Positions 9,376 to 15,973 of a stretch of 20,624 nt of DNA are shown one piece after another; within the stretch, counting starts at the first letter, position 1, and each line of letters begins with the position of its first letter. Where the stretch lies: assembly GCA_959598545.1 (NCBI GenBank), contig CAUGFC010000019.1, positions 1 to 20,624 of the forward strand, read 5' to 3'. The stretch is from an uncultured Olsenella sp. GTDB taxonomy: Bacteria > Actinomycetota > Coriobacteriia > Coriobacteriales > Atopobiaceae. The translations under genes were made by a program, and so were the position numbers. The notes beneath the pieces are model-generated. The model made no database searches. It was not told the origin of the DNA and saw nothing but the letters and a program-made list of their open reading frames with translations.

Positions 9376-9516
9376 CTACTCCTCGACCAGCTCGAACATG
9401 TCGGGGCCGACGCCGCAGACCTCGCAGACGAAGTCCTCGGGCAGCTCGGGCGTGTCGACGGTGACCTCCCAGCCGCAGACGGTGCAGCGGAACGTGTACT
9501 TCTTCTCCTCGGACAT
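9376..9516 (-). CDS. Small rubredoxin-like iron-binding protein
   Basis: A 46-residue protein with two CxxC pairs, CTVCGWEV (residues 11-18) and CEVCGVGPDMF (31-41), expected to hold one Fe(SCys)4 centre and carry single electrons. It is shorter than classical rubredoxin (about 52-55 residues): the segment between the Cys pairs lacks the usual Gly-Asp and Pro-Gly-Thr stretch but retains LPEDFVC. The ATG at 9516 has AGAGGAG seven bases upstream. It follows a flavin reductase gene by 44 bases on the same strand. In some anaerobes a flavin reductase domain and a rubredoxin domain are fused in one protein, so the pair probably works together in NAD(P)H/flavin-driven electron transfer, perhaps in oxygen or peroxide defence (inference). 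Confidence 0.85.
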   Translation of the reverse strand: MSEEKKYTFRCTVCGWEVTVDTPELPEDFVCEVCGVGPDMFELVEE

Positions 9517-9560
9517 GCGTGTCTCCTCTCTCGGATTCGAAGGGCGCCTCTCGCCCTGAC

Positions 9561-10073
9561 CTACCTTATACCCCCAACGTAGGAGGAGGCCCTCGGCGGC
9601 GTCTTGCCCTTGAGGGTCCCGTGGTAGTAGGCGTACGTCATGGGCGGCACGTCGGAGAGGTTGCCGGCATCGACGACCTCGCCGACGAAGGTGACGTGCG
9701 TGCCGACGTCGAGCGTCTGGACCACGTTGCATGCCACGAAGGAGCAAGCGTGCTCGGCGGGATAGGGGTCGCCGGTTGCGGCGACGGCGCTCGCGATGCC
9801 GTCGTACTTGTCATAGTCCGCCGAGGTGCGGAACCCGAAGCGCCCCACGAAGAGCATGTCCGCGGACTCGTCCACCACGGCGAGCGAGAAGTGCCCGGCG
9901 CGCTCGATGGCGCCGCAGGTGAAATTCTCCTTGTTCACCGTGACGGAGACCTGCAGCGGGCTCGACGTCACCTGGAGGCCGGTGTTGACGAGACAGGCGG
10001 CGGTGCGCTCGCCATCGTCCGCCGAGACCACGTAGAGCCCCGACGAGAACTTGAACAGTGCGCTTGCGTCCAT
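9561..10073 (-). CDS. Flavin reductase family protein (FMN-binding)
   Basis: A 170-residue protein of the flavin reductase-like split-barrel fold. Visible family features are the N-terminal LFKFSSGLYVVSADDGERT (6-24), VTSSPLQVSVTVNKEN (35-50), CGAIERAGHFSLAVVDE (53-69) and the C-terminal YYHGTLKGKTPP. These resemble the reductase half of high-molecular-weight rubredoxins. It should bind FMN and pass electrons from NAD(P)H to the adjacent rubredoxin-like protein. The ATG at 10073 has AAGGGAG about eight bases upstream. Transcription comes from the smpB side, but a strong palindrome sits between smpB and this gene, so expression may be partly separate. A small 6-bp hairpin (9541-9557) lies in the gap to the rubredoxin gene. 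Confidence 0.85.
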   Translation of the reverse strand: MDASALFKFSSGLYVVSADDGERTAACLVNTGLQVTSSPLQVSVTVNKENFTCGAIERAGHFSLAVVDESADMLFVGRFGFRTSADYDKYDGIASAVAATGDPYPAEHACSFVACNVVQTLDVGTHVTFVGEVVDAGNLSDVPPMTYAYYHGTLKGKTPPRASSYVGGIR

Positions 10074-10095
10074 GTCCTGCTCCCTTCCGACGGGT

Positions 10096-10118
10096 CAAAA
10101 GGGGACTGTCCCCTTTTG
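10096..10118. terminator. Perfect 10-bp palindromic hairpin after smpB
   Basis: CAAAAGGGGA (10096-10105) and TCCCCTTTTG (10109-10118) are perfect complements around a 3-base loop CTG. In the minus direction it starts three bases past the smpB stop and ends in TTTTG, so it resembles a bidirectional intrinsic terminator. The symmetric form also suits a short dispersed palindromic repeat. Confidence 0.65.
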
Positions 10119-10120
10119 GC

Positions 10121-10639
10121 CTACCTGCTGCGCTCCTTGAGGGCGCGGGCGATCTCGCGGTCGGAGTCGCGTCGCGCCATGTCGTCGCGCTTGTCGTAGA
10201 GCTTCTTGCCGCGCGCGAGGCCGATGGCCAGCTTCACGCGGTTGTGCTCGTCGAAGTAGATCTCGAGCGGCACGAGGGCCAGGCCCTTCTGCCGGAGCTT
10301 CCCGTCCAGGTAGTCGATCTGGCGGCGGTGCAGCAACAGACGCCGCTTGCGGTCGGGGTCCACGTTCCACACGCCGCCGTTGGAGTAGGGGTGGATGTGT
10401 ACGCCGTGCAGCCAGGCCTCGCGCCCGCGGATGAGGCAGAACGCGTCCGTGATCTGGCACGCCCGCTCGCGCAGGCTCTTGACCTCGGTGCCCGTGAGCT
10501 CGATGCCCGCCTCGAAGGTCTCCTCGATGAAGTACTCGTGGCGCGCGGAGCGGTTCTTCGCGATGGTCCGCTTGCCGGGACCCGCCTGCTTGGTCGCCTT
10601 GGCCGCGGCGGCCTGGCGCACGACCTTACTCTTGGCCAT
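10121..10639 (-). CDS. smpB: SsrA-binding protein SmpB
   Basis: A 172-residue SmpB, slightly longer than the usual 150-160 because of a basic, Ala/Lys-rich N-terminal leader (residues 1-25). The core starts at IAKNRSARHEYFIEE and shows GIELTGTEVKSLRE (45-58), HGVHIHPYSNGG (78-89), DPDRKRRLLLHR (94-105), GLALVPLEIYFDEHNRVKLAIGLARGKKLYDKR with the conserved C-terminal GKKxYDKR, and a basic tail ending ALKERSR. It binds the tRNA-like domain of tmRNA and delivers it to stalled ribosomes. The ATG at 10639 has a GGAGGGGGG ribosome site that lies inside the preceding TPR gene, whose end overlaps smpB by 14 bases. Its RNA partner ssrA lies 1 kb downstream on the same strand. Confidence 0.97.
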   Translation of the reverse strand: MAKSKVVRQAAAAKATKQAGPGKRTIAKNRSARHEYFIEETFEAGIELTGTEVKSLRERACQITDAFCLIRGREAWLHGVHIHPYSNGGVWNVDPDRKRRLLLHRRQIDYLDGKLRQKGLALVPLEIYFDEHNRVKLAIGLARGKKLYDKRDDMARRDSDREIARALKERSR

Positions 10640-11480
10640 CGGCGCCCCCCTCCGCGTCGCTCTCGCGGATGAGCTCGAGCAGGGCCTTCGCCGCCGGCTC
10701 GCCCACCAGGTCGCGCGCCCGCAGCGTGAGCGTCGCCGCCTCGCCGCGCGCCCCCGCCGCGGCTGCGTCCGTGGCGCACATGAGCAGGCAGACGGCGATC
10801 TCGGCGTTGGCGCCGTCGGGCAGGCCCTCGGCGGCGAGAAGGTCGGTCGCCTCGGCATCCGTCACGAGGTCGGGGTCGTGGTCGGTGCCGGCCGCCTGGT
10901 CCAGGACCGCGGCGAGCGAACCGTCGCGAACGTCGAGGTTGCGCGCCGCGCGCAGGGCCGCGGCGGCGGCACGGGGCTTCTCGGTGGCCTGGAACCAGCC
11001 GGCAAAGTTCGCGAAGGCGCGCGCCAGGTGCGCCGCGTCGCTCGCGCGCTCGAAGACGCTGTAGCTGAGGGCGAGGCACTCCTGGGCGTCGCCGGACATG
11101 CGGCAGAGGTCCGCGAGGTTCAGGCGGGACGCGCAGTCCATGGGGTTCCAGCGGACGGCGCTCTTGAGCGCGGAGGCCGCCGCCTCGTAGTCCTCCGCCT
11201 GGGCGCAGGCGAGGGCCAGGTCCGCGTAGAGACGGCCCAGTGGCTCGCCCACGTCGCGTAGCTCGCGGGGGTCCTTCTCGACGCGTCGGTACGCGAGCCG
11301 CTCGAAGAGCGTGGGGAAGGCGAACCACTGCAGCTCGTCGGTCGTCGGGCAGTTGGCGTCGACGTATGCCTCCGCGTCCTCGGCGAGGTGCGCGAGAAGG
11401 TCGAGCGCGAGCCCCGCCTCGTCCTGGAGCAGCAGCCCCTCGGCGCGCTCGAGCTCGTCGGTCAGTTCGGTGTGCTCCAT
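10626..11480 (-). CDS. TPR-repeat protein of unknown function between rnr and smpB
   Basis: A 284-residue acidic, alanine-rich, all-helical protein. Residues about 80-185 show three or so tetratricopeptide-like repeats (LYADLALACAQAEDYEAAAS, then SRLNLADLCRMSGDAQECLA, then AFANFAGWFQATEKPRAAAA), which usually mediate protein contacts. There is no signal peptide, membrane segment or catalytic motif that I recognise. The ATG at 11480 is preceded by GGAGGAGG at very short spacing. It overlaps smpB by 14 bases, so the two are probably translationally coupled, and rnr ends 93 bases upstream. The context suggests, but does not prove, a role with ribosome rescue or RNA decay. I do not recognise a named family. 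Confidence 0.85.
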   Translation of the reverse strand: MEHTELTDELERAEGLLLQDEAGLALDLLAHLAEDAEAYVDANCPTTDELQWFAFPTLFERLAYRRVEKDPRELRDVGEPLGRLYADLALACAQAEDYEAAASALKSAVRWNPMDCASRLNLADLCRMSGDAQECLALSYSVFERASDAAHLARAFANFAGWFQATEKPRAAAAALRAARNLDVRDGSLAAVLDQAAGTDHDPDLVTDAEATDLLAAEGLPDGANAEIAVCLLMCATDAAAAGARGEAATLTLRARDLVGEPAAKALLELIRESDAEGGADGQE

Positions 11481-11491
11481 AGCCTCCTCCA

Positions 11492-11508
11492 GCGGCGCGA
11501 TGCGCCGC
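11492..11508. promoter_or_regulatory. Hairpin directly upstream of TPR gene ribosome site
   Basis: GCGGCGC and GCGCCGC form a perfect 7-bp stem around a 3-base loop, immediately before the GGAGGAGG site of the TPR gene. A candidate -10 CATAAT (minus strand, 11542-11537) lies about 30 bases further upstream, without a good -35. The hairpin may tune translation or mark the rnr transcript end; it has no T tract. Confidence 0.4.
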
Positions 11509-11573
11509 GAACGGTCTCATGACTCTTAGTCTTCCCATTATGGCCCAGGCAAGACGCCCGACGGGGGACTTCG

Positions 11574-13577
11574 TCACCCCATCCGGACGAGCGCGAGGTC
11601 GATCTGGCCGCGCGGCACGTTCACGCCCGTCACCTCAACGACCACGCGTCGCCCGAGGCCCCAGGTCTCCCCGGACGACTCGCCGGTGAGCGTCATGCGG
11701 TCCTCGTCGAAGGTGAACCACTCCCCTCCCAGGGCCCGCACCGGGACGAGACCCTCGGCGTACGTCTCGTCCAGCGTGACGAAGAGGCCGAAACGCTCGC
11801 ATCCCGAGACCACGCCCCCGAGGTGCTCGCCCACGCGATCCGAGAACAGCTCCGCCATCTTGATCTTCTGTGACGCGCGGGAGGCCGCGTCCGCCGCGCG
11901 CTCGCGCTCCGAGCAGGTGCGGCAGAGCTGTGTCAGGGCCGTTGCCTGTGCGCGCATCTCCCGCCCCTCCGCGCGACCGTCGAGAAGCGCCTTCAGGGCG
12001 CGGTGCACCAGCACGTCCGGGTAGCGCCGGATCGGCGAGGTGAAGTGGCAGTATGCCGGGGCGCCGAGCGCGTAGTGCCCCTCGTTCGCGGGCAGGTAGA
12101 CCGCCCGTCGCTGGGCGCGCAGCAGCAGCGCGTTCGCGAGTCCCTCGCCGTCCGTGCCGCGGGCCAGCGAGAGGATGCGCTGGATGGCGAACGGGTCGCC
12201 CGCGAGCAGGCCGGACGTCGTCTCGGCGTCGAGCAGGCCGAGCTCGCGCAGCGGCTGGAGCGTCGCGCGGAGGTCCTCGGGGGCGGGCCGCTCGTGGACG
12301 CGATAGGCTGCCGGCATGTCGCGCTCGGCGAGCCGTGCGGCGACGCACTCGTTGGCGAGCAGCATGGCCTCCTCGATGAGGCCGGTCGCCCGCGTGCGCC
12401 TCCGGACCGAGACGCCCGTGGGAGCGCCCGTCTCGTCCAGGACGACGCGGGCCTCCACGGTCTCGAAGTCGACGGCACCCCGCTCGCGACGCACGCCCTC
12501 GCGCAGGGCCCGAATCTCGTCGAGCGTTCGCAGCAGCTCGGCGACCTCCTCGCTCGGCGCGTCCGCCCGTCCGAGAAGGACCTCGTCGACCGTGTCGTAG
12601 TCCAGGCGCGCGGCGGAGCGGATCGCGCTTCTCGCCATGCGGGCCCCCGTCATGCGCCCGCGCTCGTCGAGCCTCATGACGACGCTCATGGCCAGGCGGT
12701 CCTCGCTGGGCCGCAGCGAGCAGACGTCGTTCGAGAGCTGCTCGGGAAGCATGGGGATCACGCGGTCGACGAGGTAGGCCGAGCAGGTCCGCCGCTTGGC
12801 CTCGTTGTCGATCGGGGTGTCCGCGCCGACGTAGTGGGAGACGTCGGCGATGTGCACGGAGAGCTCGAAGCCGCCGTCAGCCAGGCGGCGCGCGCCGACC
12901 GCGTCGTCGAAGTCGCGCGCGTCGACGGGGTCCACGGTCACGCACAGGGTCGCGCGCAGGTCGCGGCGGGACGGGTCCTTCGCGAGCTCGTCCTCCACGC
13001 GCGCCTCGATGGCGCCCGCCTGCTCCAGCACCGACGCCGGGAAGTCGCCGGGGAGGCCGAAGGAGGCCACGACCGCCTCCACGTTGAGGTCGAGCTCGTC
13101 CGCCGACCCCAGGCGGCGCTCGAGCGTCACGAGGGGCGCACTCTGTCGCGTGGGGTACTCGGTGATGCGCGCCATGACGACGTCCCCGTCGGAGACGCCC
13201 AGCCGCGCGGGCGAGGGATCCTCGGGCACCACGAAGAAGTCATGGCCGATGCGGGCGTCGAGCGGGACCACCGCGCCGAGCGGGCCGGCGGGGGCGAAGC
13301 GGCCGAGGAAGGTCTCCACGGCGCGGGAGACCACGGAGCGCACCACCGCCCGTGGCTTCCTGCCGCGCTGCTCCACGAGCGCGACCTCGACCTCGTCGCC
13401 GTTCATTGCCTCGCGCTGGCCGTGGCGCACGAGGTCGAACGCCCCCTCGGACGTCTCCACGAAGGCGGCACCGGGGCGGGTGACCACGAGCGTGCCCGTG
13501 AGCGTGCGCGCGTTCCTGCGCGGCCCGCCGCCGCGCCCGCGTCTCCTGTTGCCGCGATGTGGGCGCCCGCGTCCCAT
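11574..13577 (-). CDS. rnr: Ribonuclease R (RNB-family 3'-5' exoribonuclease)
   Basis: A 667-residue hydrolytic exoribonuclease that degrades structured RNA and acts with tmRNA/SmpB on stalled mRNAs. Order: a basic Arg/Gly-rich N-terminus (2-22), OB/cold-shock-like domains (about 25-150), the RNB domain with metal-binding aspartates in VDPVDARDFDDAV (Asp216, 222, 224, 225), HIADVSHYV (242-250), the family signature HYALGAPAYCHFTSPIRRYP (501-520), and a C-terminal S1 domain (about 583-667). It is shorter than E. coli RNase R (813), with no N-terminal helix-turn-helix and no Lys-rich tail. The ATG at 13577 has GGAGG upstream. It leads the rnr-TPR-smpB group, 93 bases before the TPR gene. No convincing promoter is visible in the 310 bases upstream. 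Confidence 0.95.
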   Translation of the reverse strand: MGRGRPHRGNRRRGRGGGPRRNARTLTGTLVVTRPGAAFVETSEGAFDLVRHGQREAMNGDEVEVALVEQRGRKPRAVVRSVVSRAVETFLGRFAPAGPLGAVVPLDARIGHDFFVVPEDPSPARLGVSDGDVVMARITEYPTRQSAPLVTLERRLGSADELDLNVEAVVASFGLPGDFPASVLEQAGAIEARVEDELAKDPSRRDLRATLCVTVDPVDARDFDDAVGARRLADGGFELSVHIADVSHYVGADTPIDNEAKRRTCSAYLVDRVIPMLPEQLSNDVCSLRPSEDRLAMSVVMRLDERGRMTGARMARSAIRSAARLDYDTVDEVLLGRADAPSEEVAELLRTLDEIRALREGVRRERGAVDFETVEARVVLDETGAPTGVSVRRRTRATGLIEEAMLLANECVAARLAERDMPAAYRVHERPAPEDLRATLQPLRELGLLDAETTSGLLAGDPFAIQRILSLARGTDGEGLANALLLRAQRRAVYLPANEGHYALGAPAYCHFTSPIRRYPDVLVHRALKALLDGRAEGREMRAQATALTQLCRTCSERERAADAASRASQKIKMAELFSDRVGEHLGGVVSGCERFGLFVTLDETYAEGLVPVRALGGEWFTFDEDRMTLTGESSGETWGLGRRVVVEVTGVNVPRGQIDLALVRMG

Positions 13578-13886
13578 GCCCCTCCGTTCTTCTCGCCGTC
13601 CGCGCTCTTGCCGTTGCGTCCAGCTTACCGCATGGCCGCGCGCAAGCGCACTTGTGCACGTGTTACGTGCCGGCCAATCCGTATTTCCCCAGTTGGCAAA
13701 TCCCGACGGCAGCCGATTCGCGCTCTAACTCGTGCACAACTGCAACGAGACCGCCACCGCCTACCCCTCCAGGCCGCCGACGGGCGTATACGGCGGGCCC
13801 CGGCATTCCGGAGAGAAGTTCCACGAAGTGCACTTCTCGGAGGAATGCCGGGGCCCTGCGGCACCGCATAAGCACGATCGGCGAAT
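13578..13886. other. Intergenic region between ftsX and rnr
   Basis: These 309 bases hold no credible gene. The ftsX-proximal part carries a long GC-rich palindrome (13795-13856). Nearer rnr a small perfect dyad GCACGT/ACGTGC with 3-base spacer lies at 13656-13670, a possible operator. The rnr promoter should be here but I see no hexamer pair at proper spacing. Confidence 0.5.
13795..13856. repeat. 62-nt GC-rich long palindrome downstream of ftsX
   Basis: Arms GGGCCCCGGCATTCC (13795-13809) and GGAATGCCGGGGCCC (13842-13856) match perfectly over 15 bp. After a 3x3 internal mismatch an inner 7-bp stem GAGAAGT/ACTTCTC (13813-13819 with 13832-13838) closes a 12-base loop. It begins 30 bases past the ftsX stop. 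As a terminator it would lack a T tract in the minus direction; its form also fits a REP-like or other small non-autonomous palindromic element. Confidence 0.8.
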
Positions 13887-14825
13887 CTACACCTTGAGGT
13901 AGCGCCTCATGGCGATGGCGGAGCCGAACAGGCCGATGAGCACGCCCACCAGCAGGAGGCCACCGAACGTCGCGTAGAGGACGGTGGCCGGGATCTCGAA
14001 CGCGAGGAACGACAGGTTCGCCTGAAGCACCGGGAGCAGCGCGTTGGCGCCGACGGCGAGCGCCGCGATGGCGAGGACCGCCGCGATGAGCGACTCCAGC
14101 ACGCCCTCCATCACGAAGGGCCCGCGGATGAAGCCGTTCGAGGCGCCGACGAGACGCATGATGGCGATCTCGCGACGGCGTGCGGTGATGGCCAGGCGGA
14201 TGGTGTTGTTGATGAACACGAAGGCCACGAACGTCAGCATGACGACGAGCGCCACGGCGCCGATGCGGATGTAGCTCGTGACCTCGAAGAGGCGGTCGAC
14301 CGTGCCCTGGCCGTAGATCACGTCGTCAGCCGCGGAGGACGTGGGGTCGTCGGCGGTGTCGCGGATCTGGAGGAACGAGGGGTCCTCCATGATGCGCTCG
14401 GCGGTCGCCTCGACCTCCTGCGGGTCGGTGAGGGTGATCGCGAGCGAGGCGGGCAGGGGGTTCTCGCCGTCAAGCGCCGCGACGGCGTCGCTGGCGTTGC
14501 GGTTCGACATGGAGGTGCGGTAGTCCTGGAGCGCCTCCTCCTTGGACTTGTACGTCACGGACTCGACGGTGTCCCAGCCCTCGACCTTGGCCTGGAAGCT
14601 GTCGATCGCGGACGCGTCGGCGTCGTCGGAGAGGTACGCCTGGATCGTGACGCTGTCCTCGACGCCGCCGACCACGCTGGAGATCAGGACCGAGCCGAGG
14701 ACGAAGAGGCCGATGATGAACAGCGAGAGGAAGATCGTGACGATGGCGCCGAGCACCGTCGTCCAGTTGCGGCGGAAGTGATGGCCGGCCTCACGGAGGG
14801 AGTAGCCGAAGTTAGAGGGCACCAT
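13887..14825 (-). CDS. ftsX: Cell-division membrane protein FtsX
   Basis: A 312-residue ABC-type permease subunit that, with the ATPase FtsE, transmits a cytoplasmic signal across the membrane to activate peptidoglycan hydrolases during division. Order: short cytoplasmic N-terminus (SNFGYSLREAGHHFRRNW), TM1 about 25-50, an extracytoplasmic domain about 52-185, TM2 about 187-212, a cytoplasmic loop with RRREIAIMRLVGASNGFIRGPF (217-238) typical of FtsX/MacB-type permeases, TM3 about 240-266, TM4 about 281-304, and a short tail. The length is normal for Gram-positive FtsX. The ATG at 14825 lies within the end of ftsE (14-base overlap), implying translational coupling. A long palindrome follows the stop. 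Confidence 0.96.
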   Translation of the reverse strand: MVPSNFGYSLREAGHHFRRNWTTVLGAIVTIFLSLFIIGLFVLGSVLISSVVGGVEDSVTIQAYLSDDADASAIDSFQAKVEGWDTVESVTYKSKEEALQDYRTSMSNRNASDAVAALDGENPLPASLAITLTDPQEVEATAERIMEDPSFLQIRDTADDPTSSAADDVIYGQGTVDRLFEVTSYIRIGAVALVVMLTFVAFVFINNTIRLAITARRREIAIMRLVGASNGFIRGPFVMEGVLESLIAAVLAIAALAVGANALLPVLQANLSFLAFEIPATVLYATFGGLLLVGVLIGLFGSAIAMRRYLKV

Positions 14826-15828
14826 AGTATCCGTAGCCTCCCCTCTCCTGGTCGCGGACGATGTGGCCGGCCTCGAGCGCGATGACGCGCTTGCGCATGG
14901 AGTCGACCATCTCGCGGTCGTGGGTCGCCATGACGACGGTCGTGCCGGCGCGGTTGATCATGTCGAGCAGCTTCATGATGCCCAGCGAGATCGCCGGGTC
15001 GAGGTTGCCCGTGGGCTCGTCACAGACGAGCAGGGGCGGGCGGTTGACCATGGCGCGGGCCACGGAGACGCGCTGCTGCTCGCCGCCGGAGAGCTGGTCC
15101 GGGAAGTGGTTCATGCGCTCGGCGAGGCCGACGAGGCGGAGCACCTCGGGCACCTGGGCCTTGATGACCGACTTGGGCTTGCCGATGCACTCGAGGGCAA
15201 AGGCGACGTTCTCGTAGACGGTCTTGTCCGGCAGGAGCTTGAAGTCCTGGTAGACGGTGCCGATCTGGCGACGAAGATACGGGATCTTCTTGTTGCGCAT
15301 CTTGGTCAGGTCCTGCCCGGCCACGATGACCTGGCCGGAGCTGGCCTTCAGCTCGCGCGTGATGAGGCGCAGAAGCGACGACTTTCCGGAGCCCGAGTGA
15401 CCGACGACGAACACGAACTCGCCGGGGTAGATGTCGAGGCTGACGTCGTCGAGTGCGGGCTTGTTGGGCTGGGCCGGGTAGATGAGTGTGACGTTTTTGA
15501 ACGACACGGTCGGGGTGCCGGTGCGCGGAACCGCGGGAGCGGGATCGTCGCTGGCAAGCGACGAGTAGACGCTCTGGGACGCCGGCTGCTCGACGGGAGC
15601 GCCCTCGGGCTCCGAGGCGGTGACCACGTGGACCTCCTCGGGGATGTCCGCCCGGGACTCGTCCTGAACGGGGATGACGTCATCGGTCGGAACGCTCGCC
15701 GTCAGGAAGGCGCCGGTGTCGTCTGCGCTCACAGACTCAACCTGCGGAGCCATGTCGGACATGGTGTCCTGAGGCTGCTCCACGCCCTCCGACCCCTGTC
15801 GCTCAGTGCTGCGAAAGTGACTGGCCAC
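14812..15828 (-). CDS. ftsE: Cell-division ABC ATPase FtsE with long N-terminal extension
   Basis: A 338-residue protein, against about 225-230 for ordinary FtsE. Residues 1 to about 104 form an acidic, Ser/Pro/Glu-rich, probably disordered extension; the ATPase starts at TPTVSFKNVTLIYP. Motifs: Walker A GHSGSGKSS (143-151), Q-loop Gln194, signature LSGGEQQ (246-252), Walker B LLVCDEP (266-272), and His303 of the switch. The GTG at 15828 has AAGGAG five bases upstream, which supports the long form; ATGs at codons 23 and 26 have poorer sites and would still leave about 80 extra residues. It works with FtsX at the division site. A TAGACT (minus strand, 15874-15869) is a weak candidate -10. Confidence 0.94.
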   Translation of the reverse strand: MASHFRSTERQGSEGVEQPQDTMSDMAPQVESVSADDTGAFLTASVPTDDVIPVQDESRADIPEEVHVVTASEPEGAPVEQPASQSVYSSLASDDPAPAVPRTGTPTVSFKNVTLIYPAQPNKPALDDVSLDIYPGEFVFVVGHSGSGKSSLLRLITRELKASSGQVIVAGQDLTKMRNKKIPYLRRQIGTVYQDFKLLPDKTVYENVAFALECIGKPKSVIKAQVPEVLRLVGLAERMNHFPDQLSGGEQQRVSVARAMVNRPPLLVCDEPTGNLDPAISLGIMKLLDMINRAGTTVVMATHDREMVDSMRKRVIALEAGHIVRDQERGGYGYYGAL

Positions 15829-15973
15829 AGAAGCTCCTTATCCTGCTAGGAGTGACAGATACGCGAGTAGTCTAGCAAAAGGAGCCGGCCTCAACCGTTC
15901 TACCTCACAAAGCACATGAGGCAGACGGGATGGCCATGCAATCTGTGCGACCGGGGGCGCCCGGCGAGAAGAC

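Noticed and set aside
10234..11577. A 447-codon minus-strand frame overlapping the TPR gene and smpB
   Set aside because: It is in a different frame from both recognised genes, with extreme Arg/Pro/Ala composition; a GC-rich artefact.
12003..13871. A 622-codon open frame on the plus strand
   Set aside because: It is antisense to rnr and the intergenic palindrome, rich in Arg/Ala/Gly, with no ribosome site or domain; a shadow of GC-rich coding sequence.
15828..15973. Strong promoter for ftsE
   Set aside because: A TAGACT hexamer exists but no -35 lies at proper spacing, so I kept it only as a weak candidate in the ftsE entry.
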